Source: Bacteroidota bacterium (GTDB lineage Bacteria; Bacteroidota; Bacteroidia; Bacteroidales; Rikenellaceae). Taken from it: a DNA stretch of 36,438 nt. This document shows positions 25,176 through 32,417 of the stretch, one piece after another. The DNA lies in assembly GCA_023443765.1 (NCBI GenBank), contig JAEZTA010000156.1:1-36438 (forward strand), in the 5' to 3' direction. Below the pieces are notes generated by a model. That model saw nothing but the letters and a program-made list of their open reading frames with translations, was not told the origin of the DNA and searched no databases. The position numbers and the translations under genes were made by a program. The stretch's first letter is position 1. Every line of letters starts with the position of its first letter.

Positions 25176-27101
25176 ATGGACAATTTCGGTTTTCTGAAGG
25201 TAGCGGCGGCCATTCCGCACGTACGGGTCGCCGACTGCGACTATAACACCGAGCGCATGGCGGCGATGGCCGAGGAGGCTGCCCGGCGGGGCGTCGAGAT
25301 CGTGGCATTCCCCGAACTGGGCGTCACCGCCTACACCTGCGGCGACCTCGTGTTACAGCCGACGCTGCTCAATGCGGCCGACGAGGCGCTGGAACGCCTC
25401 GTGCGCGCCACGCGCAAACTGCCCCTCACGCTGATTGCGGGCGCACCGCTGCGCCACGGGTCGACGCTCTACAACTGCGCCGTGGTCTTTACGCAAGGGC
25501 GTGTGCTGGGCGTGGTTCCCAAGACCCATATCCCCGACTACGGGGAGTTCTACGAAAACCGCTGGTTCGCATCGGGCGCCGGGATTTCCGAGGAACACAT
25601 CATCGTCGCCGGCCAGCAGGCCGACTTCGGCGCCGACCTCACGTTCGAGGTCAACGGCACGGAATTCGGCATCGAGATCTGCGAAGACCTCTGGACCGCC
25701 GTGCCGCCCTCGTCGCAACTGGCGCTCAACGGGGCGAAGGTGATCTTCAACCTCTCGGCCTCGCCCGAATCGGTCGGCAAGCACGCCTACCTGCGGCAGC
25801 TCGTGGCCCAGCAATCGGCCCGCGCGATCGCGGCTTACGTCTACTGCTCAGCAGGCTTCGGCGAATCCTCCACCGACCTCGTGTTCGCCGGCAACGGCTT
25901 CATCGCCGAAAACGGCTCCGTGTTGCGCGAATCCGCACGTTTCTCGCCCGAAGAACAACTCGTCGTGGCCGATGTGGACATCGAGCGACTGGAGTTCGAA
26001 CGCCGCCGCAACACCTCGTTCCGCGCCAACGAAGGAGCCACCGAAAACACCGTCATCGAGATGGAGATTCCCGAAGGGCTCCGCGGTCTGGTGCTCGACC
26101 GCGACATCGACCCGATGCCCTTCGTTCCCAAGGACGAAGCGGACCGGAGCGAACGCTGCGAGGAGATTTTCCAGATCCAGTCGCACGGACTGGCCCAGCG
26201 GCTGGCCCATACCCGTGCCGAAAAGGCCGTCATCGGCATCTCCGGCGGACTGGATTCGACCCTGGCGCTGCTCGTCACGGCGCGCACGTTCGACAAACTC
26301 CAACTCGACCGCTCGGGCATCATCGGAATCACGATGCCCGGACTCGGCACCACTGACCGCACCTATAACAATGCACTCGAACTGATGCGCGGGCTGGGCG
26401 TGACGATCCGCGAAATCCCGATCCGCGACGCCTGCACCCAGCATTTCAAGGATATCGGCCTCGACCCCGCTGACCGCTCGGCGGCTTACGAGAACGCCCA
26501 GGCGCGCGAACGCACGCAAATCCTGATGGACATAGCCAACATGGAGTGCGGCCTCGTGGTCGGTACGGGCGACCTCTCGGAACTGGCGCTGGGCTGGGCC
26601 ACCTACAACGGCGATCAGATGTCGATGTACGGCGTCAACGCCTCGGTTCCCAAGACTCTCGTGCGCCACCTCGTCAAGTGGGCCGCCCATACGGAGAAGG
26701 ACGCCGCGACGCGCGCCACGCTGCTCGACATCATCGACACGCCCGTCAGCCCCGAACTGCTCCCGGCAGATGCCGAAGGGAAAATCGCGCAGAAGACCGA
26801 GGACCTCGTGGGTCCCTACGAACTCCACGATTTCTTCCTCTACAACTTTCTGCGCGCAGGATACGGCCCGGCGAAAATCCTGCTGCTAGCCGAACAGGCC
26901 TTCGACGGAAGCTACGACCGCGCCACGATCCTCAAATGGCTCACGGTCTTCTTCCGCCGCTTCTTCACCCAGCAATTCAAACGTTCGGCCATGCCCGACG
27001 GCCCGAAGGTGGGTTCGGTAGCCCTCTCGCCCCGCGGCGACTGGCGCATGCCCTCCGACGCCTCGGCAGCGGCATGGCTGCGCGAACTGGAATCGTTGTA
27101 A
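25176..27101 (+). CDS. nadE: Glutamine-dependent NAD(+) synthase
   Basis: A 641-residue two-domain enzyme. Residues 1 to about 290 are a nitrilase-type glutaminase with the catalytic triad E47 (FPELG), K116 (PKTHIP) and C169 (EICEDLW). Residues about 320-641 are the NAD synthetase domain with the ATP-pyrophosphatase motif SGGLDS at 356-361, then VVGTGDLSELALGW. It converts nicotinic acid adenine dinucleotide, ATP and glutamine to NAD in the cytosol. The length fits the long, glutamine-using form. A dispersed repeat occupies the gap just upstream, and a short unknown gene follows 23 bases downstream. Confidence 0.95.
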   Translation: MDNFGFLKVAAAIPHVRVADCDYNTERMAAMAEEAARRGVEIVAFPELGVTAYTCGDLVLQPTLLNAADEALERLVRATRKLPLTLIAGAPLRHGSTLYNCAVVFTQGRVLGVVPKTHIPDYGEFYENRWFASGAGISEEHIIVAGQQADFGADLTFEVNGTEFGIEICEDLWTAVPPSSQLALNGAKVIFNLSASPESVGKHAYLRQLVAQQSARAIAAYVYCSAGFGESSTDLVFAGNGFIAENGSVLRESARFSPEEQLVVADVDIERLEFERRRNTSFRANEGATENTVIEMEIPEGLRGLVLDRDIDPMPFVPKDEADRSERCEEIFQIQSHGLAQRLAHTRAEKAVIGISGGLDSTLALLVTARTFDKLQLDRSGIIGITMPGLGTTDRTYNNALELMRGLGVTIREIPIRDACTQHFKDIGLDPADRSAAYENAQARERTQILMDIANMECGLVVGTGDLSELALGWATYNGDQMSMYGVNASVPKTLVRHLVKWAAHTEKDAATRATLLDIIDTPVSPELLPADAEGKIAQKTEDLVGPYELHDFFLYNFLRAGYGPAKILLLAEQAFDGSYDRATILKWLTVFFRRFFTQQFKRSAMPDGPKVGSVALSPRGDWRMPSDASAAAWLRELESL

Positions 27102-27124
27102 CTTATGGATATGACGTGAAAGCA

Positions 27125-27856
27125 ATGACCGGAATCGTACTTGCTCTTTTCATCATCATCGCCGCCCTTAGAGTCGCGAACATCATTAAAGAGCGGCCAA
27201 GAGTCAACCGAATAAGGATCGAACCGCGGAAAGCAGGTTACAGCAGAACTGACGCCGTAAATTTCGTAAAACGTCTTGAAGAACTCGGCTATTTCAAATA
27301 CGCCGCACCTTCGGACGTAGAACCGCTAAAGCAGGACTTGGTCGATTATCACAGTCCGGACGGCGGGCTGACAAGCATCTACGACGACGAAACAGACACG
27401 CCCAAAGATTACAGGTGTTATCTCTGCGACGGCGAAGAGGTTTATGAAGAGGGTGGCATAATCAAGTTATTGACGAAGTTGCAACCGACATTCGACAAAC
27501 TCGGCTTCAAATGCGAGATAACCGGCCACTTCGAAGAATGGGACTGTGAAAACGACTGGCTCGATCACCGGATCACCATCAACGGAACGGAATATGTGCT
27601 TTTCAAGAACTTTACCGGAATAGGCTGGGGCGAAGCGTTGGCACGAATAGCCATGATCCTAAACCGGGAATTGGAGAAACAGGGTAAAGATGAAAGAACA
27701 TACCTGGCAATGGGCGGCAACGATAGTTGTTTCATATTCCTCACCGAAGAGCTTTACCGATATATTTATTCGATCTACAAAAATCCAGACTACAAACCGC
27801 TCGAACCGGACGAATGGGTAAAAGTGATGGGCGTGGAACCGATGCACTACGACTAA
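27125..27856 (+). CDS. Unrecognised protein with N-terminal membrane anchor
   Basis: A 243-residue protein that I do not recognise. Residues about 2-20 (TGIVLALFIIIAALRVANI) form one membrane segment or uncleaved signal; the rest is soluble, acidic and aromatic-rich, with a CYLCDGEEVYEEGG stretch and a Trp/Asp-rich section near FEEWDCENDWLDH. The ATG at 27125 is chosen because the reading frame upstream overlaps nadE in another frame. Base composition is visibly less GC-rich than its neighbours, with codons such as GAA, AAA and ATA common, which suggests acquisition by transfer. It lies 23 bases after nadE and 16 before the DUF4923 gene, so it may be carried on their transcript. Confidence 0.75.
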   Translation: MTGIVLALFIIIAALRVANIIKERPRVNRIRIEPRKAGYSRTDAVNFVKRLEELGYFKYAAPSDVEPLKQDLVDYHSPDGGLTSIYDDETDTPKDYRCYLCDGEEVYEEGGIIKLLTKLQPTFDKLGFKCEITGHFEEWDCENDWLDHRITINGTEYVLFKNFTGIGWGEALARIAMILNRELEKQGKDERTYLAMGGNDSCFIFLTEELYRYIYSIYKNPDYKPLEPDEWVKVMGVEPMHYD

Positions 27857-27872
27857 AACACAAATAAACGAA

Positions 27873-28481
27873 ATGATTTCAAACTTGAAACGAATACTGA
27901 TCCTTCTCACGCTGCTGGTCATCGGCTCCTCTGCCGCAGCCCAGGACTGGAAAGAGGCCCTGAAAAAGGCTGCCACGGCTGCTGCTGACAAAGCCACCGA
28001 CGGTAAACTGACCCAATACGCCCTCGCCGGAACCTGGAACTATACAGGTCCGGGCGTCAAGTTCGAAGGCAACGACATCGCCTCGGAGGTCGGCGGTGCA
28101 GCACTCGAAACCGCCGTCGTCAAGCAACTCGAAAAAGCCTATGCCAAGGCCGGCATCCAGCCGGGTGCGGGCACGTTCACCTTCGGCAAGGACGACGACA
28201 CCTTCACCGCGACGCTCAGCACCCACACCCTCACGGGAACCTACGAGTACGACGCCCCGACGCATGTCGTGACGCTCCATTTCGCCAAGGGCAAGTTGAA
28301 CCTGGGATCGGTTCCCGGCCACGCCTATATCAGCGGGCAGGAACTGGTGCTGGTCTTTCCGGTCACCAAACTCGTCGAGGTCGTGACGGCGCTCGGCAGC
28401 AAGGTTTCCTACTTTTCGACCGTCACCGCGCTGCTGTCGAAATACAAGAACGTCTACGTCGGTTTCGCTTTTTCGAAATAA
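27873..28481 (+). CDS. Exported DUF4923 family protein
   Basis: A 202-residue protein with a signal peptide (cut near SSAAAQ, residue 24), an alpha-helical Ala/Lys-rich section, then a lipocalin-like beta domain starting at LAGTWNYTGPGVKFEG. The layout matches the Bacteroidota-specific DUF4923 family (PF16270), of unknown function, probably periplasmic. It starts 16 bases after the preceding unknown gene and ends shortly before a good terminator. Confidence 0.8.
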   Translation: MISNLKRILILLTLLVIGSSAAAQDWKEALKKAATAAADKATDGKLTQYALAGTWNYTGPGVKFEGNDIASEVGGAALETAVVKQLEKAYAKAGIQPGAGTFTFGKDDDTFTATLSTHTLTGTYEYDAPTHVVTLHFAKGKLNLGSVPGHAYISGQELVLVFPVTKLVEVVTALGSKVSYFSTVTALLSKYKNVYVGFAFSK

Positions 28482-28529
28482 TCGGGGCTTTCCGACGAAA
28501 AAAACAGAAAAAAAATTAAAAAAAATTTC

Positions 28530-28562
28530 AATGACGGATTTACTGCAAATCCGTCATTTTTC
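28530..28562 (+). terminator. Rho-independent terminator
   Basis: A 12-bp perfect stem (28530-28541 with 28547-28558), five-base loop and a T run, about 48 bases after the DUF4923 gene. An A-rich stretch precedes it, so it may also work on the other strand. Confidence 0.85.
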
Positions 28563-28659
28563 GTTACGGATTTTTATTCCCAAAACCCAACCGCCCCGCA
28601 GACAGTAAGCAAATGCGCGACCCTCGTAAATAAAATATTTTACGAAATTCTTAAAGAAG

Positions 28660-28690
28660 TTGCAAAACTCCGATAAATGTTCTATTTTTA
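28660..28690 (+). promoter_or_regulatory. Promoter of the glutamate dehydrogenase gene
   Basis: TTG at 28660-28662, 20-base spacer, TATTTTTA at 28683-28690, about 41 bases before the ATG. It fits the Bacteroidota pattern apart from the last base of the -7 box. Confidence 0.55.
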
Positions 28691-28731
28691 GGGGCGAGAA
28701 ATAACATAAACCCCTCAAAATCGAATCGCTT

Positions 28732-30087
28732 ATGAACGAACAAGCCCAACAGTACGTCGATGATTTTATGGCCCGGTTGATTACGCGTAATCCCGGAGAG
28801 CCCGAATTCCATCAGGCCGTCCGCGAGGTGGCCGAGTCGCTGGCGCCCCACATCGTGGCCAGCCCCGTCCTTCAGAAAATGAAGGTGCTGGAACGCATTG
28901 CCGAACCCGAGCGCGTGATCATATTCCGCGTACCGTGGCTCAACGACAAAGGCGAAATCGAAATCAACCGCGGTTACCGCATCCAGATGAACAGCGCCAT
29001 CGGTCCTTATAAGGGAGGTATCCGCTTCCACCCCTCGGTCAACCTCTCGATCCTCAAGTTCCTGGCCTTCGAACAGACCTTTAAGAACAGCCTCACGACG
29101 CTCCCGATGGGCGGCGGCAAGGGCGGTTCGGATTTCAACCCCAAAGGCAAGTCGGATAACGAGGTGATGAAATTCTGCCAGTCGTTCATGACCGAGCTGC
29201 AGCGCCACATCGGTCAGGACACCGACGTTCCGGCAGGCGACATCGGCGTCGGCGGCCGCGAAATCGGCTTCATGTTCGGCCAGTACAAGCGCCTGCGCGA
29301 CGAGTTCACCGGCACGCTCACCGGCAAGGGCCGCGACTGGGGCGGCAGCCCGCTGCGCCCCGAAGCCACGGGCTACGGAACCTGCTACTTCGCACAGGAA
29401 ATGCTCGCCATGCGCGGGGATTCGTTCAAGGGCAAGACCGTCTGCATCTCCGGCTCGGGCAACGTCGCCCAGTATGCCTGCCAGAAGGCTACCGAACTGG
29501 GCGCCAAGGTCGTGACGCTCTCCGACTCGTCGGGCTACATCCACGATCCCGAAGGCATCAGCCCCGAGAAACTGGAATACGTCATGGAGTTGAAGAACAT
29601 CTTCCGCGGTCGTATCAAGGAATACGCTGACAAGTATCCGTCGGCAACCTACTACCCCGGCGCGCGTCCCTGGAGCGTGAAGTGCGACATCGCCATGCCC
29701 TGCGCCACGCAGAACGAGCTGAACGGCGACGAAGCGCAGGCTCTGGTCGACAACGGCTGCATGTGCGTGGCCGAAGGCGCCAACATGCCCTCGACACCCG
29801 ACGCCATCCGCATCTTCCAGCAGAACAAACTGCTCTATGCCCCGGGCAAGGCCGCCAATGCCGGCGGTGTGGCCACCTCGGGCCTCGAAATGACCCAGAA
29901 CTCGATGCGCCTCACCTGGTCGCCCGAAGAGGTCGATGCCAAGCTGAAGTCCATCATGCAGAATATCCACGCTGTCTGCGTACAGTACGGAACCCAGCCC
30001 GACGGCTATATCAACTACGTCGTGGGCGCCAACATCGGCGGCTTCATGAAGGTAGCCAACGCCATGCTGGCCCAGGGCTGCGTTTAG
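28732..30087 (+). CDS. gdhA: Hexameric glutamate dehydrogenase (probably NADP-linked)
   Basis: A 451-residue enzyme of the approximately 450-residue hexameric class. The glutamate-binding section NSAIGPYKGGIRFHPSV (residues about 87-103), catalytic lysine K130 in PMGGGKGGSDF, and AGDIGVGGREIG are present, followed by a Rossmann domain (CISGSGNVAQYA). It interconverts 2-oxoglutarate plus ammonia with glutamate in the cytosol, a main ammonia-assimilation route in Bacteroidales. NADP preference is inferred from class, not tested. It has its own promoter upstream and a strong bidirectional terminator downstream. Confidence 0.93.
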   Translation: MNEQAQQYVDDFMARLITRNPGEPEFHQAVREVAESLAPHIVASPVLQKMKVLERIAEPERVIIFRVPWLNDKGEIEINRGYRIQMNSAIGPYKGGIRFHPSVNLSILKFLAFEQTFKNSLTTLPMGGGKGGSDFNPKGKSDNEVMKFCQSFMTELQRHIGQDTDVPAGDIGVGGREIGFMFGQYKRLRDEFTGTLTGKGRDWGGSPLRPEATGYGTCYFAQEMLAMRGDSFKGKTVCISGSGNVAQYACQKATELGAKVVTLSDSSGYIHDPEGISPEKLEYVMELKNIFRGRIKEYADKYPSATYYPGARPWSVKCDIAMPCATQNELNGDEAQALVDNGCMCVAEGANMPSTPDAIRIFQQNKLLYAPGKAANAGGVATSGLEMTQNSMRLTWSPEEVDAKLKSIMQNIHAVCVQYGTQPDGYINYVVGANIGGFMKVANAMLAQGCV

Positions 30088-30104
30088 CCTGCGGCGAAAG
30101 CCTA

Positions 30105-30138
30105 AAAAAACGGTCGGGGATAACTCCGACCGTTTTTT
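30105..30138. terminator. Bidirectional terminator after gdhA
   Basis: A 13-bp core stem (30105-30117 with 30126-30138) made of an A/T run and CGGTCGG/CCGACCG, extended by two more pairs, between the convergent gdhA and PAP2-like genes. Confidence 0.9.
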
Positions 30139-30154
30139 GTCTATCTACGGAAAT

Positions 30155-30772
30155 TCACAGGAAGAGTACCGCAAGGATCGCTACGGCAAAGCCGCCGCAA
30201 AATCCGGCCAGCACCTGCCGGCCATTGTGGCATCCGAGGTAGAGGCGTGCCGAAGCGAGCGCCCCGGCGCAGAGGATCGTGACCATGAGGGGCACCAGCA
30301 TGTTGCCCACGCCGACGACGTTCATCACCACGAGCAGCGCCACGACGGCCCCCATACCCGTCAGGTGGAGGCTGATCTTCCAGTAGAACGACACCACGAG
30401 GCACAGCACCTCGCAGCAGGCCGCGGCGATCATGAACTTACGCAGGAAGATTGCCGAAGGGATTTTCGCGATGGTAATGGCGCATAGCACGTAGCAGATG
30501 GCCCCGACGAGCAGCGGCAGGAAGCGTTCCTTCCGGTCGTCGACCCGGTAGTCGGAGATACGGCCCAGCGAGCGCAGCACGCCGAGCGACAGGATCGGGA
30601 TGATGATCGCATAGAGCGCCACCACCCACAGCAGGTAAAACTTCACGTTGGGAGGATAGTGCGAAAAGGTCGTCATCGTCAGCATCACCACCATCAGGTA
30701 GATGGGCAGCAGGAATGGGTGCAGGACCCAGGATATGCCGGTCGAAAGTTTCGTGTAATTCATGCGTTCCAT
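30155..30772 (-). CDS. Integral membrane protein, divergent PAP2-phosphatase-like
   Basis: A 205-residue protein (or 202 from the ATG at 30763) with about six membrane segments. Weak PAP2 (phosphatidic acid phosphatase type 2) features are seen: a charged DDRKERFLP at 79-86, KISLH at 132-136 in the place of PSGH, and R176-x5-H182-x3-Q186 in the place of SR-x5-H-x3-D. If related, the last Asp is changed to Gln and the RP pair is missing, so activity is doubtful. It might act on isoprenoid or lipid phosphates. It is convergent with gdhA and downstream of rpoN on the same strand, separated by a dispersed repeat. Confidence 0.65.
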   Translation of the reverse strand: MERMNYTKLSTGISWVLHPFLLPIYLMVVMLTMTTFSHYPPNVKFYLLWVVALYAIIIPILSLGVLRSLGRISDYRVDDRKERFLPLLVGAICYVLCAITIAKIPSAIFLRKFMIAAACCEVLCLVVSFYWKISLHLTGMGAVVALLVVMNVVGVGNMLVPLMVTILCAGALASARLYLGCHNGRQVLAGFCGGFAVAILAVLFL

Positions 30773-30795
30773 TTATATGCGTAATCCCTTGCGAT

Positions 30796-30908
30796 CTTCC
30801 GGGCAAAAACCCGGATGCGTCGCGACAACTCCCCGCCCAAGGCGAGGGTTTGGGGGTGGATCCGATTTGTAAACGACGCCAAAGGCGGCGATAACAGCCG
30901 CAGACAGC
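30796..30908. repeat. Dispersed intergenic repeat, copy 2
   Basis: Closely related to 25024-25133 and in the same orientation, with the same order of GC-rich hairpin, GGGTTTGGGGGTGG, GATTTGTAAACG and second hairpin. The second hairpin is built from different bases (CGCC-AAA-GGCG) yet still pairs, which hints at selection for structure. It lies between rpoN and the PAP2-like gene. Confidence 0.75.
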
Positions 30909-30925
30909 GTTCCGACCGGCCCCCT

Positions 30926-31264
30926 CTATATTTGCTTCCGCAAGCGCGCTACGGGTATGCCCAGCATTTCGCGGTACTTGGCCACGGTACGCCGGGCAAT
31001 GCGGTAGCCCTTCGAATTGAGGATGTCCATCAGCGTCTCGTCCGTCAGCGGGCGGCGCTTATCTTCCTCGTCGATGCACTGTTGCAGGATGTTCTTAATT
31101 TCGTAGCTCGACACCTCTTCGCCCGAATCGGTCTGCATAGCCTCCGAGAAGAGCGATTTCAGGAGGATGATTCCGAACTGCGTCTGCACATATTTGCTGT
31201 TCACGACGCGCGAAATGGTCGACACGTCGAGTCCCGTGCGGTCGGCGATGTCCTTGAGGATCAT
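30926..31264 (-). CDS. Sigma-54 C-terminal part (HTH and RpoN box)
   Basis: 112 residues from the ATG at 31264: MILKDIADRTGLDVSTISRV (core-promoter HTH), then a helical section and the intact RpoN box ARRTVAKYRE at residues 90-99, ending RLRKQI like other sigma-54 proteins. The ATG lies nine bases after the TAA of the upstream part, a distance that allows re-initiation by the terminating ribosome. Sequence is well conserved, with no sign of decay. Whether it is made as a separate polypeptide is unknown. Confidence 0.7.
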   Translation of the reverse strand: MILKDIADRTGLDVSTISRVVNSKYVQTQFGIILLKSLFSEAMQTDSGEEVSSYEIKNILQQCIDEEDKRRPLTDETLMDILNSKGYRIARRTVAKYREMLGIPVARLRKQI

Positions 31265-31273
31265 CGGGCGCAG

Positions 31274-32350
31274 TTACGACTTGTCGCCGTCCTTGAAATA
31301 CTCCTGCTGGTAGTCCAGGATGGTCTGCATCGTGCGCATCAGCGTATCGTGCCGCTGTTTGATGGCCGAAATGAACCACTTTGCGGAGTCGATCTTGTTC
31401 TTCACGAACTGGATGGCCTCCTTATCCTTCTCCTTGACCAGTCCGTCTGCCCCCACCATCTCGCGGATCATCTCCATATAGCGGCGGTTGACGCGCACTT
31501 CGGGGACGTTGTAGGAGTTGAGCGAGAGATTGAACCGCCCGTCCTGGTAGTCGAGGATGAAATCGGGAATGATGTAAGGCGTGGTATCCATACCGCCGCC
31601 GGCGTAAAGATTGCCGGGCTTGGGCGACAGGTGCCGGATCTCGGCGATCGCATCGCGGAAATCGTCCTCGGAGATTTGCAGCCGCGCCATCAGTTTCTCG
31701 TAGTGCTTCTTGACGAATTCGTCGAAGTAGTTGGTGAGAATCTTTTTGGCCAGCCGCCGCGAACGGGTGTTGATCGGCATCTGGGCCATCTGCAACAGCA
31801 GGCATTCGCGCAGGTCACGGGCCCCGATACCCGCAGGTTCGAGTTCGTGGATGATTCCGAGCAGGTGCTCCAGCTCCTCGGCCGTCGTTTCGAGGCCCAT
31901 CGTGAAGGCGATGTCGTCGGCCACGGACTCCAGGTCGCGGCGCAGGTAACCGTCCTCGTCGATGCTGCCAATCAGGTAGACCGCCAGCCGCATGTCGCGT
32001 TCGGGAAGGTTGCGGTAGCCCAGTTGTTCGATGAGGTATTCCTGCATCGAACGCCCCTCGGTCAGGTAGACCGGACGCTGCTTGTCGTCCTTCGAAAAAT
32101 TGTTGATCCGACTTTTATACGACGGCGTGTCGTCTTCACGGAGGTATTCGTCAACGGAAATCTGCTGGGGCTGCTGCTCCTCGTCCTCCGTCGAACGCTC
32201 CTCCTCTTCCAGCACGATATTGTCTTCGATCTCCTGTTTGATACGCTGTTCGAGCTGCACGGTGGGCAGTTCCAGCAGCTTGATCATCTGGATTTGCTGC
32301 GGAGAGAGCTTCTGCTGAAGCGAAAGTACCTGTTTCTGATTAATAGCCAT
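31274..32350 (-). CDS. Sigma-54 N-terminal part (activator- and core-binding)
   Basis: 358 residues holding region I, which contacts enhancer-binding ATPases, the acidic region II, and the core RNA polymerase-binding region III (LEPAGIGARDLRECLL; LSPKPGNLYAGG). It ends in GDKS and TAA. Alone it lacks the DNA-binding helix-turn-helix and RpoN box, so it could bind core polymerase but not -24/-12 promoters. It might even act as a competitor for core polymerase (inference). Confidence 0.8.
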   Translation of the reverse strand: MAINQKQVLSLQQKLSPQQIQMIKLLELPTVQLEQRIKQEIEDNIVLEEEERSTEDEEQQPQQISVDEYLREDDTPSYKSRINNFSKDDKQRPVYLTEGRSMQEYLIEQLGYRNLPERDMRLAVYLIGSIDEDGYLRRDLESVADDIAFTMGLETTAEELEHLLGIIHELEPAGIGARDLRECLLLQMAQMPINTRSRRLAKKILTNYFDEFVKKHYEKLMARLQISEDDFRDAIAEIRHLSPKPGNLYAGGGMDTTPYIIPDFILDYQDGRFNLSLNSYNVPEVRVNRRYMEMIREMVGADGLVKEKDKEAIQFVKNKIDSAKWFISAIKQRHDTLMRTMQTILDYQQEYFKDGDKS

Positions 32351-32357
32351 ATTGGGT

Positions 32358-32388
32358 CCAAATTAAGAATTACAGCATTCTAATTTGG
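32358..32388 (-). promoter_or_regulatory. Hairpin just upstream of the rpoN start
   Basis: Arms 32358-32370 and 32377-32388 pair over 12 bp with one bulged base and a six-base loop, ending seven bases before the rpoN ATG. There is no T run on the minus strand, so it is not a classical terminator; it may limit rpoN translation or process the asnS-rpoN transcript. Confidence 0.45.
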
Positions 32389-32417
32389 TCTCTTCATCAT
32401 TCGGGTTTGGTTTCTTC

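Larger units (their letters stand above)
30926..32350 (-). pseudogene. rpoN: rpoN (sigma-54) interrupted by one in-frame TAA
   Basis: Read through one stop codon at 31276-31274, this is a complete sigma-54 of about 474 residues, the normal family length. Order of parts: glutamine-rich region I (QKQVLSLQQKLSPQQIQMIK, start), acidic region II, core-binding region III, then after the stop the helix-turn-helix and the RpoN box ARRTVAKYRE. The stop falls between FKDGDKS and LRPMILKDIA in the same frame. There is no frameshift and no other damage on either side. A single change from AAA or CAA would explain it. Possibilities are a recent nonsense mutation, a sequence error, read-through, or a split factor made by re-initiation at the ATG nine bases later. 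It follows asnS by 67 bases. Confidence 0.85.

Noticed and set aside
26546..27124. In-frame N-terminal extension of the unknown gene at 27125
   Set aside because: It overlaps nadE in another frame and is Arg-rich; the membrane segment right after the ATG at 27125 marks the natural start.
30815..32383. 522-codon plus-strand frame opposite rpoN
   Set aside because: No domain is visible; the sigma-54 motifs on the minus strand are unmistakable even across the stop codon.
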